Assembly (NCBI GenBank): GCA_021229015.1
Contig: CM037785.1
Span: forward strand, 1,332,080-1,396,079
DNA: 64,000 nt
Direction of reading: 5' to 3'
DNA from: Solen grandis
Taxonomy: Eukaryota; Mollusca; Bivalvia; Adapedonta; Solenidae
Both the position numbers and the translations under genes were made by a program. This document shows, one piece after another, positions 21,680 to 35,700 of the stretch; position 1 is the stretch's first letter; the number at the start of each line of letters is the position of its first letter. The notes below the pieces were generated by a model. The model saw only the letters and a program-made list of their open reading frames with translations, was not told the origin of the DNA and ran no database searches.

Positions 21680-21992
21680 GGGTGTATGTGACAGTTTGCT
21701 TCATTTTCAATATAGACAAAGAAGGAAAATTTAAACTGTTCAATAGATTTTTTTAAACTTTGCATGATTATAGAGATTCATATTAGAAACATTTTATGAA
21801 AAAAAATTGGGGTATCACCATCTTACTTTAAACTCAAAAAGTAGGACAGTGACCCCATTTTTTTTTTTTTTTCATAAAAATGTTTCTTATATGATTCTCT
21901 ATAATCATGCAAAGTTTAAAAAAAATTTATTGAACAGTTTAAATTTCCTTCTTTGTCTATATAGAAAATGTAGCAAACTGTCACATACACCC
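21680..21992. mobile_element. Foldback MITE (long palindrome)
   Basis: Two arms of about 135 bp (21680-21815 and 21857-21992) are near-perfect inverted copies separated by about 40 nt. The outer ends are GGGTGTATGTGACAGTTTGC and its complement. The arms include AAATTTAAACTGTTCAATA and TTTAAACTTTGCATGATTAT. TTA flanks both sides. It is non-coding; an ORF at 21807-22010 is incidental. Confidence 0.85.
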
Positions 21993-22484
21993 TTAAAAGG
22001 TTCACATTAACCCTGGTACACATCCTCTGTCACCCATTACGTCTACAAAGGCCAAACTGGTCATGATTTTCATTTAAAAAGAATGTATTTCTGAATCCTT
22101 TATAAAACACTGGGTTTTACACACTGGAAAGTATTTAAGAATGTAGATTTAGTGATACCATAACACATAAACTTTTTGGGCGAAAGGCCAAACTTTAAAG
22201 AAAAATCACGAGCATTGGATTTTTATCAGCTCTACAGAATTCAACTGGGTAAGTCCAAGCACTGAAATGTTAATTTAGATTTAGCCGATTTCGCGAAAAC
22301 TAATTACATAAGTAATATGTTATTTGCTATTACTACTTTCGGTTAAACCATGCCTTTTTGCATGTACAAAACAAAATATCACATTATTTTATGTATAAAG
22401 ATTTTCATGGGACATAAGTTCATTACAGAAAATACGCAATTTGTTTAATATAGAAAATGCTGTGTCGAACTTTATACAATCGTC

Positions 22485-22658
22485 GCCATCTTTGTTTACG
22501 TATGTTAAATTAGTTTTGATTGGTCGGTATTTTATTACGACGAATATGATTGGTTAAATAAACATTATATGTTTAAAAGCAGTTTCAAATTGCTGGATGA
22601 CAGTAATGAAGAGGTCGGTTTAAATCAACAAGAAAGACCGATTGGTTTTTGTTGAAAG
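22485..22658 (+). promoter_or_regulatory. Probable PIF1 promoter and 5' UTR exon
   Basis: A GCCATCTTTG motif resembling a YY1 site lies at 22485-22494. Inverted CCAAT boxes (ATTGG) follow at 22519, 22549 and 22641. A possible 5' UTR donor, GAAAG then GTATCG, is at 22658/22659, and would pair with the TTTTTCAG acceptor at 23114. The transcription start is not determined; this is inference from motifs and spacing. Confidence 0.4.
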
Positions 22659-23138
22659 GTATCGCATAATGTATATTTAAAGGTAGTGTTAATAAGTTAC
22701 TGAATTATGCTTGTGGCTGTTCAGATTTCATGCAATTTCCTACTTGTACCCTCCCTGAATTTTGTGCATGCTGTTTAAAAGGCATTCAAAAAAAAAAAAG
22801 CCTTGAAAAATAACCTACAAAAGTAGATCAACTTTCTGAGTCTCATTTCCATCGTATAAAGCCTAGTATTGGGATCTACAAGTAAGAAAGGAGATCAGAT
22901 TCCTTTTTTTTTTTTCTGACTAAACTCCAGTCATAATAATTTTGGGAAGTGGACCTCAGACAAGATTATTTTACCACCAGTTTTTAAATTAAACTTCGTC
23001 CAAATGCTTGATTATTGCAATCCTTAAAAACAGCAAATAAGTAACCATAGGTAAGTCAGCTTTGTAAACATGCAGGAGTAATTTTTCTCTCAATTTATTA
23101 TTATTCTTTTTCAGGTGTAACTCTTATATCTGTGCAGG

Positions 23139-23700
23139 ATGGATCTTGGAACAATTACCTGTACAGTTTCTGTAGAAGAACTATCAGTCAAAGGGGAAAC
23201 ATTGAAGAAAGTACTTCACAAAAATCTCCAGTTGACACTTGGCAGAAATGAATTTCGAGATGTAATTCTGTGTATAAACTATCCAAAGAGAAGAGAAGTC
23301 AAATATATCCTTAGAGATATTCTAGTCCATAAGAAATTTGTTAAAGATGGAAAAGCAACAATAAAATTACTTAATGACAGAGTCCAGCTCATGCTTTCTA
23401 ATTGTGCACCTGATAAACTCATCATGTTTTTGAAGACCATGTCAACCAAATTTGAGTGCCTCAAAAAGAAAGGTTTTGTGCCAGACCGTATAAAATGGAA
23501 GTCTGAGCTGCAGAGAACTTTCCAAGAAATAAGCCCATTAACAATGAGAGACCTGAAAGAGGCAAATGAAGCCAAAGCCAAGCTTGCTGAATCTGATCTG
23601 ATCACTCCTAAAGGCAAAAGGAAAAGGGTGGATGATGACAAAGAAAATGAGAAACCAGTTGGAGTGAAGATGGCAAGAAAACTCCTTGGTGACAGTAGTG
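23139..23700 (+). CDS. PIF1: PIF1 coding exon 1
   Basis: It encodes [16 protein letters not shown] to the basic stretch [13 protein letters not shown], a plausible nuclear localisation signal at about 158-170. The donor is ambiguous: GTGGGT after 23700 (preferred, +5 G) or GTGACA after 23688; both are phase 1 and differ by four residues. Without splicing the frame stays open to TAA at 23780. Confidence 0.92.
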
Positions 23701-26700
23701 GTGGGTATACAAAATTTAAAGTTTTGACAGATTGTAACCATAATAATGTGGTATTCGATTTGAAACAAATGAATCTGTAACTATTTCTATGAAATTTATA
23801 TATTTATACAGTATAAATATACATTTCATAGAAATAATTTCAGAATTAGTACAGTTACTGATCTTTAGATATTATTTAGACATATAAGGAAAATTACAAG
23901 AACATTGATTATTTGTACATGCATTTTTATTGCTATTTCATAATACTACTGTAAATAGATATTCATATGCAAAATTGTATGTGTGATCAGCCTCTAGTCT
24001 AGCCATTAAATGATTTCACCATGCTTACCTTAGTTTCTTAATGTCTTAATTTTTTGTTTATCTCTCTGGCTTTTTACTTAATCCTTACAATGCTAAATTT
24101 CTTAATTTGACTTGTTCATTCTTCTTTTCGGACTGCACCTATTAGTTGATTATACTACAGGGGTGCTTGCTGAAAATTTATTGACTTAATAGCAAACAGT
24201 GCAAACCACAGATGCGCAGGCCAATCTTGGTCTGCATTGGTCATAAAACTGTGAGTAACAATTGCCCACAGCATTGTAAGGGTTAATCAAAGCAGCAGAA
24301 CCAGAGCCTTCTCATTCTTGGCTTGTGTAATGTGCGGATTTGTGTACTGAACCAATTAATTTAATAATTCTATATATCAGGACCTGCAAAAGATGTAACC
24401 GTGCTGAACCCTGTAAAGTTGACCAAGGAACAGAACCATGTTCTGGAGATGGTGAAAAGTGGGCGCAACATTTTCTTTACAGGCAGTGCAGGCACTGGCA
24501 AGTCTTTCCTGCTGAGGAGAATCATTGGTGAGGGATACATAACATTCAAATATTTCTTCTTATAATATTGATATTCTGGTTGCAATACTTTTGATAAAAA
24601 CTGAGTATTTTGGGATACTTGTATACATACTTAAACCAGAATTTTAGGAATTTTTTAAATATTTGTTGAAAATATGTCCACAACTAAATTTGCAGTTTTA
24701 TACCACCATCAAACAAGATGAGATGAGCTATTACCGGTACATGTATAACTATAGTACATGTGTTGGAATGGCTGTAATGTCTTCACACTCATCTTAGATA
24801 ATCAGAATACTATTAAGTTTAATGGGATTAGGAAATTAAAGAAGTACTATTTTGGATAGCAAACTCAAGTTCTATTTTTTTTTATTCATATTATTTCATG
24901 AATTGTTTATTTATGATATATTTGTTTGTCAACAGGAGCATTGCCACCTCAGCACACATTTGCCACAGCGAGTACAGGTGTGGCAGCCTGTCATATAGGG
25001 GGCACAACTCTTCACCAGTTTGCAGGTATGTAGGCAGAGTTATCCTGGTCATAGCTTCACAATATATGTAGCATACATTTTGGCTTTCTTCGTATTGTTC
25101 TCTACATAACAGTTGTAAGAATCAATATAATAATGAATATATAGATGCATGTATCATATAGAAAGTATTTACCATGATACGGACACATTCCCAGCATTAC
25201 AGGTCATTGTAGTAAAACCTGGAAATTTTCCTCAAGTATTGAGATTTAATAGTTGAATATTAATCATAATTAACTTCTGTATCACCAGTGCAGTAAGTAC
25301 AGGTATGTTAAAGATCAGCAAATTTTCTTCCATGAAATGATAATCTCATTTTCATTATCTGAAGATTTTCGTATTGATAACACCATGGTCCAGTGGTAGA
25401 GGCTAATGACTGGATCCAACTTCTGTGAGTTCAAGCCCTAATGGGGCATGAATATTTCCTGACCTTTGCAGTTCCAACCCAGGAACCTTCAAGAAGGATT
25501 AGTACATGAATAAGTTTAATGTAAGAATTTTTTCAAATTGACTTCTAAAAAAAATAATTTAAACAAATATTATATATGTATTTGATTTTCCTTTATTAAT
25601 AGGAATAGGGTCAGGGAAGGCAGCCCTGGAACAATGTATAGAGTTGGCATCTCGACCACAGGTAGCCCAGCAGTGGAGGAAGTGTAGACATCTTATTATT
25701 GATGAGATCTCAATGGTGGATGGGGATTTCTTTGATAAACTTGAAACGGTTGCAAGGTGATTCTTATCTGAAGTTATATTTATTATCATCATTTCTGTTT
25801 CTCTTATGTAAGTTTATAGAAGCATTGGTATACATATCACGGTATGTATAGTACAGGTGACCGTTCAGATAATAGTAATTTAAAGATTATAAGTCTGGAC
25901 CTGTTTTAACCTTTAGAATCACATAGTGGTTTTTATTATGCCCCTTAGATCAATAGATTGGGGCATATTGTTTTTGGTCTGTCTGTTTGTTTGTAACAGA
26001 ACGTTAACTTCGACCATAACAAGGAAGTCCTTCCACTTACAGCCTCCAAACTTCATAGGTGCATGCACTTTAATGAGCTTTACCTGCCAGGTGACCTTGA
26101 CCTTCAAATGACCTTGATTCCCTAGGCTAGGTCTAAGGCCCCCAGGGGGCATGGCATTCATTCGAACGTAGCTTGTTTCAGTATGAAAAATTAGACCATG
26201 TTTCACGTCTTGATATGCTGTTCTTTTTAGTTTACACCTATGAGGTCAGTTTTAGTTTGAAGCAATATTCCTCACAATACCTAATATCTATTGATTAATA
26301 TAAGTGAATCTTTTATGAAAATTACACTCTTTTTTTGAATTTGGGGGTTTCATATTTATTCTAGAAGATTTGAGATATTGTCAACTTTGTAGATTCCGAC
26401 AGGGCCTGAAAATCAGTCTCAAATATATGTTGCAAAAAATAAATAACAGGCAACATGTTTTATTTATAACCTTCGTTACTAAAGTAACCTGATTTATTTG
26501 TATAAGACAAGTAAACTATATTTATACCCCCGCCTGTAAGAGGGAGCATATATATAGCTTGGCCATTCTCTGCTTTTCCATCCTTCTAGCCATTTCATCA
26601 TTTGTGTCATGTACATCTCCAAGGTATGTGAGTCAGCTTAATAAAACTTTACAGGAATGTTCACCAGCATGGGAAGCTGTGTGCCTAGTGTTTGCTTTGA

Positions 26701-29700
26701 GATTTATTTAGTCACAGCTGGCTAGTGGACACATTTCTAGTTTCGATTTGTAATAAGAACAATAACAGTATGGGCTTTTAAAAGCAAAACTTTCTGCTGG
26801 AATTCATTTGGAATTTTCTGTAATGTTCACATTATGTACTTTACTGGGAAAAATACAATTTTAGCTTGAGTTGAAAATGATGTACCTGTAACCCCACACA
26901 TCAGTAGCATAAAAACAAAGACACAACCATTCTATTGATACCATTTGTATTTTTACCATCTTGTGTGGGTTCTAATGTTTTAAATGGTGTGATCCTGAGG
27001 AAAGGAGCAATGGTCAGGGTATGAATCATTATGAAGCTGTTAGAACAAGTTAGTACTGTTCACTAATTAAGTCATTTCATATGAAAACATTGGATTGTAA
27101 AACATTGAAAATGAGCTATGGGTTCAGTCTGATCAAGTTTTTCAGTGATGCTTCTTGGTATAAAATGTTGAAGCCAGGTAGTCAAAGAGTATTTGTATGG
27201 ATTTCTTCAGGATTGTGCGCCAGAAAGATACACCATTTGGTGGAATCCAGCTGATTGTTTGTGGAGACTTTCTGCAGCTTCCCCCTGTAACCAAGGGCGA
27301 TGAGAAGAGGAAATTCTGTTTTATGGTATTTGATAACCTTTGTTATATTTGTTCATAATTTGTATTCAGGAGTTTATGTTCAACCATCCTCATAACTAGT
27401 ACTAGTAATAGAGTTTTTATTTGTGCTTTTCTTGCAGTCTTTTCTCAATTTTGATAATCAGTAGCAAATGAAAAAAGCCTCTGGTTAAAATAGTCTGGTC
27501 ATATAAACATAATGCTTTGAAAACAACTGCCCAACTTGGTCAAGTTATGACATTTTTCCATCTAATAGACCATTTCACCAGAGGATCAGCATTTCCCAGA
27601 TTCACTGATTTAAATTGACCAATTCTTGACAGGGGGAAAAATCTCAAACATATGTTTATTTCTCAATGAGCAATGTATGGAATTATACACCGGCATGTAG
27701 ATTTATTGTTAGGGAAATGCTCATTGGTTTACGTAGTAGGTTTATGTCTCAATTTGGAATGAAATGATCTATTTATTTATGCATGACGTGCATAGGTGAT
27801 TAAGTATTGGTAAAATTACCAATGATCACATGGAAACAACATTATCCTACCTTCAATGCAATCTGTAGAACACAGCATCTTAGCTTGTATCTCATGGACA
27901 ACATCATAATGGTGTTATGCCGTATTGTTTACTTACTTGGCTATTGTCATGAAGAGAAGATATTGTGACTGGAGCAATGAACATACAAATGGTCTTTTCT
28001 TCTAGTCTAGGGCATGGAAGAAGTCAATACAGATGAACCTGGTACTGAAAGAGGTTAGACGTCAGTCGGACACGCGGTTTATAGACATCCTGCAGCAGAT
28101 ACGGATGGGCAAGTATGTCTGCTTGTGTATACTTGTTTATGTGTAATTATAGGCATGTGTTGTATTGGCCTTATTTTGCATAAATGTGTAGTAAAGATAT
28201 TTCTGTATGCAACTAAATGTACATAACACTAAACCCCAGTACTTTTAAGATAATAATAGTTATTTCTTCGATACTTTTCCCATAACACACTGTTTAGAAA
28301 TAGAGAAAATCAGTTTGTGAATAAGAGAGGTGCAACTTGCCCATTGGCTAATCAGAAGTATTGTACAATGTTTTAGCTGCCCTGACTATGTGTACACGAC
28401 ACTGCGTGGGACAACCCAGCATGATATCCATCGCGAGGGGATTCTGGCCACACGGCTCTGTACACACAAGGAAGATGTTGATCAGATCAATAACTTTCAT
28501 CTCAAGAAACTTCAAGGTATGTCAACAAGGCTTAAGAATATAAAGCATCTTAATGTTTACAAAATGTAAGTGACCAGGACAATGGACCGTTCCGAGCTTT
28601 TGCACATAACGCGCCGTCCTTAGTTATTGTTGCTATGCCTCACAAGCTAACTTTCAAGATGGCCGTCACTGATGCTGTAGCATCTGATTCCCAGACTCAT
28701 ATACAGGATAATATATTGATAAAATACTTGCCTAACAGTCTTCAAATGTGGGAATAATAAATAAAAAGGCCTACGATTACTTTACCAAGGACTTTATTTT
28801 AAAAATCAAGATCTAATGAATAATTTACTTGGAATTTTTTAGCCGGTCAAATATGATCAGTGTTTTATCTACAATAATGGCAAAATGTGTTATCATGTGT
28901 TCTAAAATACCAAAAAAGAAAAGAACGTAATTTCAGTGATTTAAATTCAAAGCATTTTATTTCAAGTTATAAAACTCGACCGTAGGTAAATAAATCTCCG
29001 ACCGTTTAAATAGGAAATATTACCAGTGGTCAATATTTCTTTTATAATACCGTATCTTGTATGAGTGTACGTATTCTTTTTTTATTTTTTATTTCTTTAT
29101 TTTTATTTATTTACTTTATTTCTTTTTTATGAATGTACCATTACTCAGTGGTAGTGTTCATTGACTACAGATCCGAATATAACGTGTTCAATCCCCAATG
29201 CAGCATGACATTTTAAGGGCTTAATTCCTAATGGTACTCAGGTACTGTCCCAATGTATAATTTGTTTCCCAAATGAGGTGCAATGTTTTCTAAGGCAATG
29301 CAAATAAGTCTGCTCTCACGTAAATGAGATTGATAAAGTCACCCCAGAGATTCAAGTTGTACATAATGCCACTTTTAAAGCAAGTTCCAGACCAGCAGAG
29401 TTGCATAAGCAACACCAAAATATTGCATGTATCTCTAAGAAGATCTCCCTAAATCCAATTAACCATGTTATTGTGGCTAGACCAACTGAGACCAGGAATT
29501 GGAGCCCATATTGTTCAAACTAAACGTTCAGACCAACTTGGACTGATGCAATTGTTCTTACATAAGTATTATTTTAAAGCCATTCTCTGTCTTTCATTCA
29601 CTGAAGAAAATAAAACAACACAGATTGTCTGTAATGATAATTTTAATGTAAGGTTAAAGCTCAATTACCAATAAATTTTCCCATAGTTCTTTAAAATATC

Positions 29701-32700
29701 AACTTCAAGAAGAATAGATAGATAAAAAATAGAGAAAACATGTACAACAAAATCTGAAATATTTGAAGCAATGCTTAATTTGTGTTTTTTGTTGTTTTTT
29801 TTTTGTTTTTGTTTTTTTATTTTTCTTTCCAATAATATTGTTTTAAAGTTTTCATTACAATTATAGAATTTGAAATTATTAACTGACAGTGAAAATGTTT
29901 TTCCAACACACACTCATACACACAGTATCCTAAACAATTCAAGGAGCACATAGCTTTATGGCTGAAATATTGTTGCAGTGAGGGTAAATTTAAACACAAC
30001 TTTATATAGCATAAAAACAATTACTTGAGGTAGAAAAAAGACATGCTGATTAAAATACTTAACCAAACTTGGATTACAAAATTGTTTATGTTTTATCTCA
30101 ACCATTTTGTTATTAACATAAACTGTGGTTAACACTTTCTAAGTAAAGGGACTTGCTAACATTTTCTCTCTAGTAGCATCTACATGAACATTGTCAAAAA
30201 TAAAACAAGAAACCGTAAATTTTGCTTTCACAGAAACATTTCAATTACTGTCCAAATTTTATTTGCCAGTGTGAATAGTGATGTAAGAATTATGTGAGAT
30301 AGAAATTTGAATGTTTTACCATTGCTATTACTCTTTTAATATGCACCTTTTGAGATAGAAATTTGAATGTTTTACATAGCTATTAATTTTTCAATATGCA
30401 CCTTATGCTTAAAATTTTCTGAGTTAGATATGTATCTGGTACTGACATCTTTGATGAGCTTGTAGATGATGTGCAGTATTAAGCAAGAGAACCATTTCTT
30501 AAGACTCATTATGCATAGTAAAACATATTGTAAATCATTATCCTAATGATTGTCATGTGCCAATAAATCCCTAAACAATTGAAAAGATCCACTTTGCTCA
30601 CATAGGAATATTACACTCTCCTTTTACAGCTGACTATATACCCATAACGTTTTAATTTGAGTTCTAGATAATTCAGTATCATCAATGAACACTAGTGTTG
30701 CTGGAAAAGCTATTGAATTAACATGTCAAAACGCCCCGAAATGAATATGTATATCGGTTTAACCAGTGAAAAGCTGTACAATCCTCCAACAAACAAATGC
30801 ACGTGAATCTTGCTTTCAATAGTTACCTTAGTTCAACAACCTCCGACAAACATTCGGGGCGTGGCTATACCTGTTTTGGCATCATGTTAATTCAGATGGC
30901 ATTTTGAAATTATGACATCTCTATCTGACAAAACTTAAGTAAAACATTTCTTAAACTTGATTAATATGCACTATAACTGATTAAAGATTCAAATAAAATC
31001 TCATTGCATGATTCTTTAATCCAAATCTACATAGAAAGAAAAATGCACAACCATTTCTTGAATAACAGGTATCACTTCTTCTTCTTTTAGAAATAGGGTT
31101 TGGGAGCAAAAAGGACATTAAAAAATAAAAGTTTACATGTGTAATTCCCCCCCCCCCCCCCAAAAAAAAGATGCTTTTTTTCGATCCCTTTCACCCCCCC
31201 ACAGTAAAATGTTGCTATTCTCTAATTTGAGTCTCTAGTTGTTCCAACTTTTCCTTTAGGGCAGCACACTCCTGGTCTTTTTCTTGTGGTCTTTTCTATA
31301 TGAAACACTTTTCTTCCTTTTTTTGGTCCATCTCTTATGACTACAATTGAAAAAAAAAGAATAAATAATAAAAGACTAAAAATCTTTGACACAGGAGTCT
31401 TTAGTTAACAATGCTACCCAAGCAGAGCTGCCTAACACTACCGGTCAATAGAAACAGGGCAGCAGAACTTTCTTGGCCAGAGTGAGTAAGCTGAATGTAA
31501 GCGACTAGAAACATAGGAATATTGCTTCAGTGTCTGTGGATAGTATCAACAGGTCTGACACAGCTGAGAATTTTTGCAAAGAATTCTATGAAATTCATGT
31601 TTGCATCTCTAAAATATGGTAAACAAAATGAAACAAAGGTTAAACAAATGTAAAGTGCCATATTGAGGAATGTGGGCTCATAATTAACAATGCATTTCCT
31701 TTTTCTGGAGCAAAACATAATGACAAAGTGTGTGAAAAGGGTAAAACGTAAATTAAGAACCCACTCATTAGTGCAGGGCACATAGTTTTAAACAAAATGC
31801 ATGTAATAATATGGCCTTTTATATAGAAAGAAACAATCAAGAAATAAAACTGAAAAATAAGTCATGCATATCATATGCATGTCCAAGTCCATTAATTTGA
31901 TAGATTTCATTTTCTTATCAAAGTATGTAAAGAATGTAACATGTACCTTTTGTCTGACACCAATAATCATGTCAATTGAATATGGACTCTATCTATGGGT
32001 AGTTTCTTCAGGGATGATCCTGAAAATATTTTATTTATTCATTTATATTGTTGAGCAAAATATTTTTAATTTCCAGTCTTTAGTATGATTTGGGGCATAA
32101 CACAGGAATGGTTCATGATTAATTAGAAAAAATCTATTTATATGTAACCTCAGTACCTCTCTCTCTCTCTCTCTCTCATCATTATAACTCAAACTTGGTA
32201 TATTGATTCGCTACATAGGAAGAAAATGTAAGAATAAAGAATAAAGCCAGAAGCTTACTCTGTCTTGCCATTGATCTGATCCAGTATAAACTGCACATTC
32301 AGGTGATGGAAAGTGTCCACTTTTTTCCATCAGTTGGAATGGGGTCTCGGGAGAGATCTGTAGGTCTATTCACTCCAATAAAGTGCTGAAAATTTCATGT
32401 GATTTTCAGTATAATGAAATATATTACTTGTACAGTTATATTATTAAAATAGGGAATATTTATTAGATCTTCTCATTATTTTGTTGTGCTTATCTGATAC
32501 CACAATAAACGACAGTCAGTGTAAGATACTTATGATAAAGTGGAATGTCATTCATTTCATTTGGAAATCTAGACCGAATGGTTAAGAAAATTTAACTGAA
32601 AATATACAAACATTACATTCATAAGAATATTTTTTCATTCATATATCCATCTCTGTATATTGCCAAACTCTAGTGAGTGTTAAAGGCAGCAATTAATTTT

Positions 32701-35700
32701 TGTTTCGGTTGATTGCTAAACAACTCTCCTCTGAAAGTACACTGGTTGGATCTTGCCATTTTCCTCTCGGAATGCCTTTATCCATTGCAGATACTTTTAT
32801 ATTTTTGCTCTGGGTTCGGGAATATCATATATTTAATGCCTTTCATGGGATCTGGGTATCTGTCGCACATAGCCCTCGCATAACTCCATACCAGTCGTAA
32901 AATTTAGAGAATCTAGATCTTTGACATTTGGTTGCTGCGTAGTAGCTTGTGAGCACAAGATGGATGGATAGCAACAAGTAGAATGCATTTAATATTTAGC
33001 GGTAATCTGATTGGTTTAAAATTCTCGCCTCGGAACTGTCCATGAGCTTAATGACCAGTGACGAACCGTAGGTTGTTTTGGATTTATACTGTAAACCAGA
33101 AAAATGTGCACACAATTTTTTATCTTGTCTGATCTTGCTCCACAGTGATCTGATATGATTTATGTTGTTTTTTGAGTGGGGAAAAAATCTTATACATGTT
33201 TTATTATACCCCCACAAATGAAATTTGGGGGGGTATATAGGAGTCACCCTGTCGGTCGGTCCGGCGGTTGGTCTACAAATTTTTGTCCGGAGTATTTCTC
33301 CAAAACTACTGTACCTATGTTGATGAAACTTCATAGGTAGATAGACCTTGATGAGAGGAAGTGCAGTGCATAAGAACCATAACTCTGCATGTATTTTGAA
33401 AGGAGTTATTGCCCTTTGTCATTTTTAATCTTTTGATTTTGTCCGGACCATAACTCCAATACTAAAGTAGCTAGGTTGATGAAACTTCATATGTAGATTG
33501 ATCTTGATGAGAGGAAGTGCAGTGCACAAGAACCATAACTCTGCATGTATTTTGAAAGGAGTTATTGCCCTTTGTCATTTTTAATCTTTTGATTTTGTCC
33601 GGACCATAACTCCAATACTAAAGTAGCTAGGTTGATGAAACTTCATATGTAGATTGATCTTGATGAGAGGAAGTGCAGTGCACAAGAACCATAACTCTGC
33701 ATGTATTTTGAAAGGAGTTATTGCCCTTTGTCATTTTTAATTTTTTGATTTTGTCCGGAGCATAACTCCAATACTAAAGTAGCTAGGTTGATGAAACTTC
33801 ATATGTAGATTGATCTTGATGAGAGGAAGTGCAGTCCATAAGAAAACCACAATGTAAATTCTTAAAGACAGGTTTTTGCAAACAATAAATATGGATGTGA
33901 ACCATAATTAGACTGCATTTTTATTCTCCTCAGCTACAGATCTTGGGGGCAAATTGTTTTCTTCTGTGTGTCAGTATGTGTGTCTCTCTGTCTATCTGTC
34001 TGTCTGTCAAAACTTTTTAGCATTGTCCAAAACTTTTGAACCATTGCTCACACTAACTTTAAACCTTACATACATGTAGTCTTTCACTCACGCAAACTTT
34101 TGAAACTGTATTCCTACACATGACAGACTTCCGGTGTGGGTATTGATCACCTTTAGTGATAATATTTTTTTTTGGTATGCTTATAAGCCCAAATCCTATG
34201 TGTGAACATTCATTTTATGTGTCATGTGAATACATCCTGTGTCAAAGATGGGGGTGGGGGTATGAATCACCTTCAGTGATAGTTCTAGTTTATTTAAAGT
34301 GAAAAAGGGGTCTGTACTCAGATAGTCCTGTGTCATGCATACGGAGGAGTGTGTTATTAAACGTTGTCGAAATTGGACACAGTCGTTTGACATTTTCTTA
34401 TCTTTTAAACCATGAGGATCAACCTTTTTGTGTTCCTTGTCAAGAACCATATACAATAAAACATATTTTAATTGACTGTGTAGTAGATTTGAGTCTTATC
34501 AGAACAAATTATTTTAATTTTACAGCTATGTAAGACCTTTTCAATACTGTTTCTGTTGATACTTTGATTGCTTTTATAAAATAAAAATCGGTGCATATAA
34601 CAAGCTTTGATTTTGACATTAGTACCCTATTTAACTTGTTTACATTCTACTGCTGTGTGGGAATCACTTTTGCATCTGAAATATTTTTTTTTTGTATTGT
34701 AATAGATGCTAATTATTTGTTTTAATATTTTATCATTTAGACACCATATGAGAGGTGTTTTTAAATCAAGTCTTTTCTATACTCAGATGGGAAGTATTAC
34801 ATCTTTATTTTTGTGTCACCTGCTGTAATCATAATGTGACACATAAGGATCACTTTTCTGTTGTCTGTCTGTCACACGTTTTTGTCACGCTTCATCAGGT
34901 GACACACATGTTCCAGAGAACACACTTGTTCTTATATACCACTCCATGATTTATATCAGTATGTTTCCCTTCTTATTACCTTGTGGTATTCTTTAGAAAT
35001 ATATGCCTGTAGTTACACTGTAGATATTGTTATTCACAAAAGATGAAACCTACTCCAGAGTACATTCTATGATTGCCACAGAAGATGCCAGTGGAACGTG
35101 CCTTCTCTGAAAAAGGGGCCACCTGTATTTGTATTGGGTCATACTATTGCTTGTGCTTAAAAAAGCTAGTCTTAACAGCAGCAATTATCATTTCATTTAT
35201 ATTAACAAACTCAGTCAGAATTACAGTTGGGCAGTCTATGTGGGATACATGGGAAGTTACCTCAGGGACGCATGGTTCTGGGTTTGGTTGTTCATTATTT
35301 TCAATATTCTTTGATTTTTTTTCCGAAGAAATCGGCTACATGCATCAGCATATATGCTTTTGTTTTGACATTTTGTATTAGTTATTTGTGTGACGTGAGG
35401 CTAACAGCTGACCAAGGAAAGTGTACCTAAATATATCGCAGACTGCTCAGATTTGCAAATCTTTTAAATGTGTAGAGAATTTATAGAAATAACAACCTGG
35501 ATGCACATAGTTATGGTAAATGTTAGCACACTGAATATCTTAGAAAGCACCTAAGGCAAAAAAGATACACCACAAGGGCACATCCGGTTACATATTTTTT
35601 AAGGGGCCAATCGAATATTGAGCGGGCCTTTGGTGCTAAAATGCAGCCTAGAATGAACTCTGCTACTCTGAAGACTTTTTTTTCGAAATGAAAATAAATA

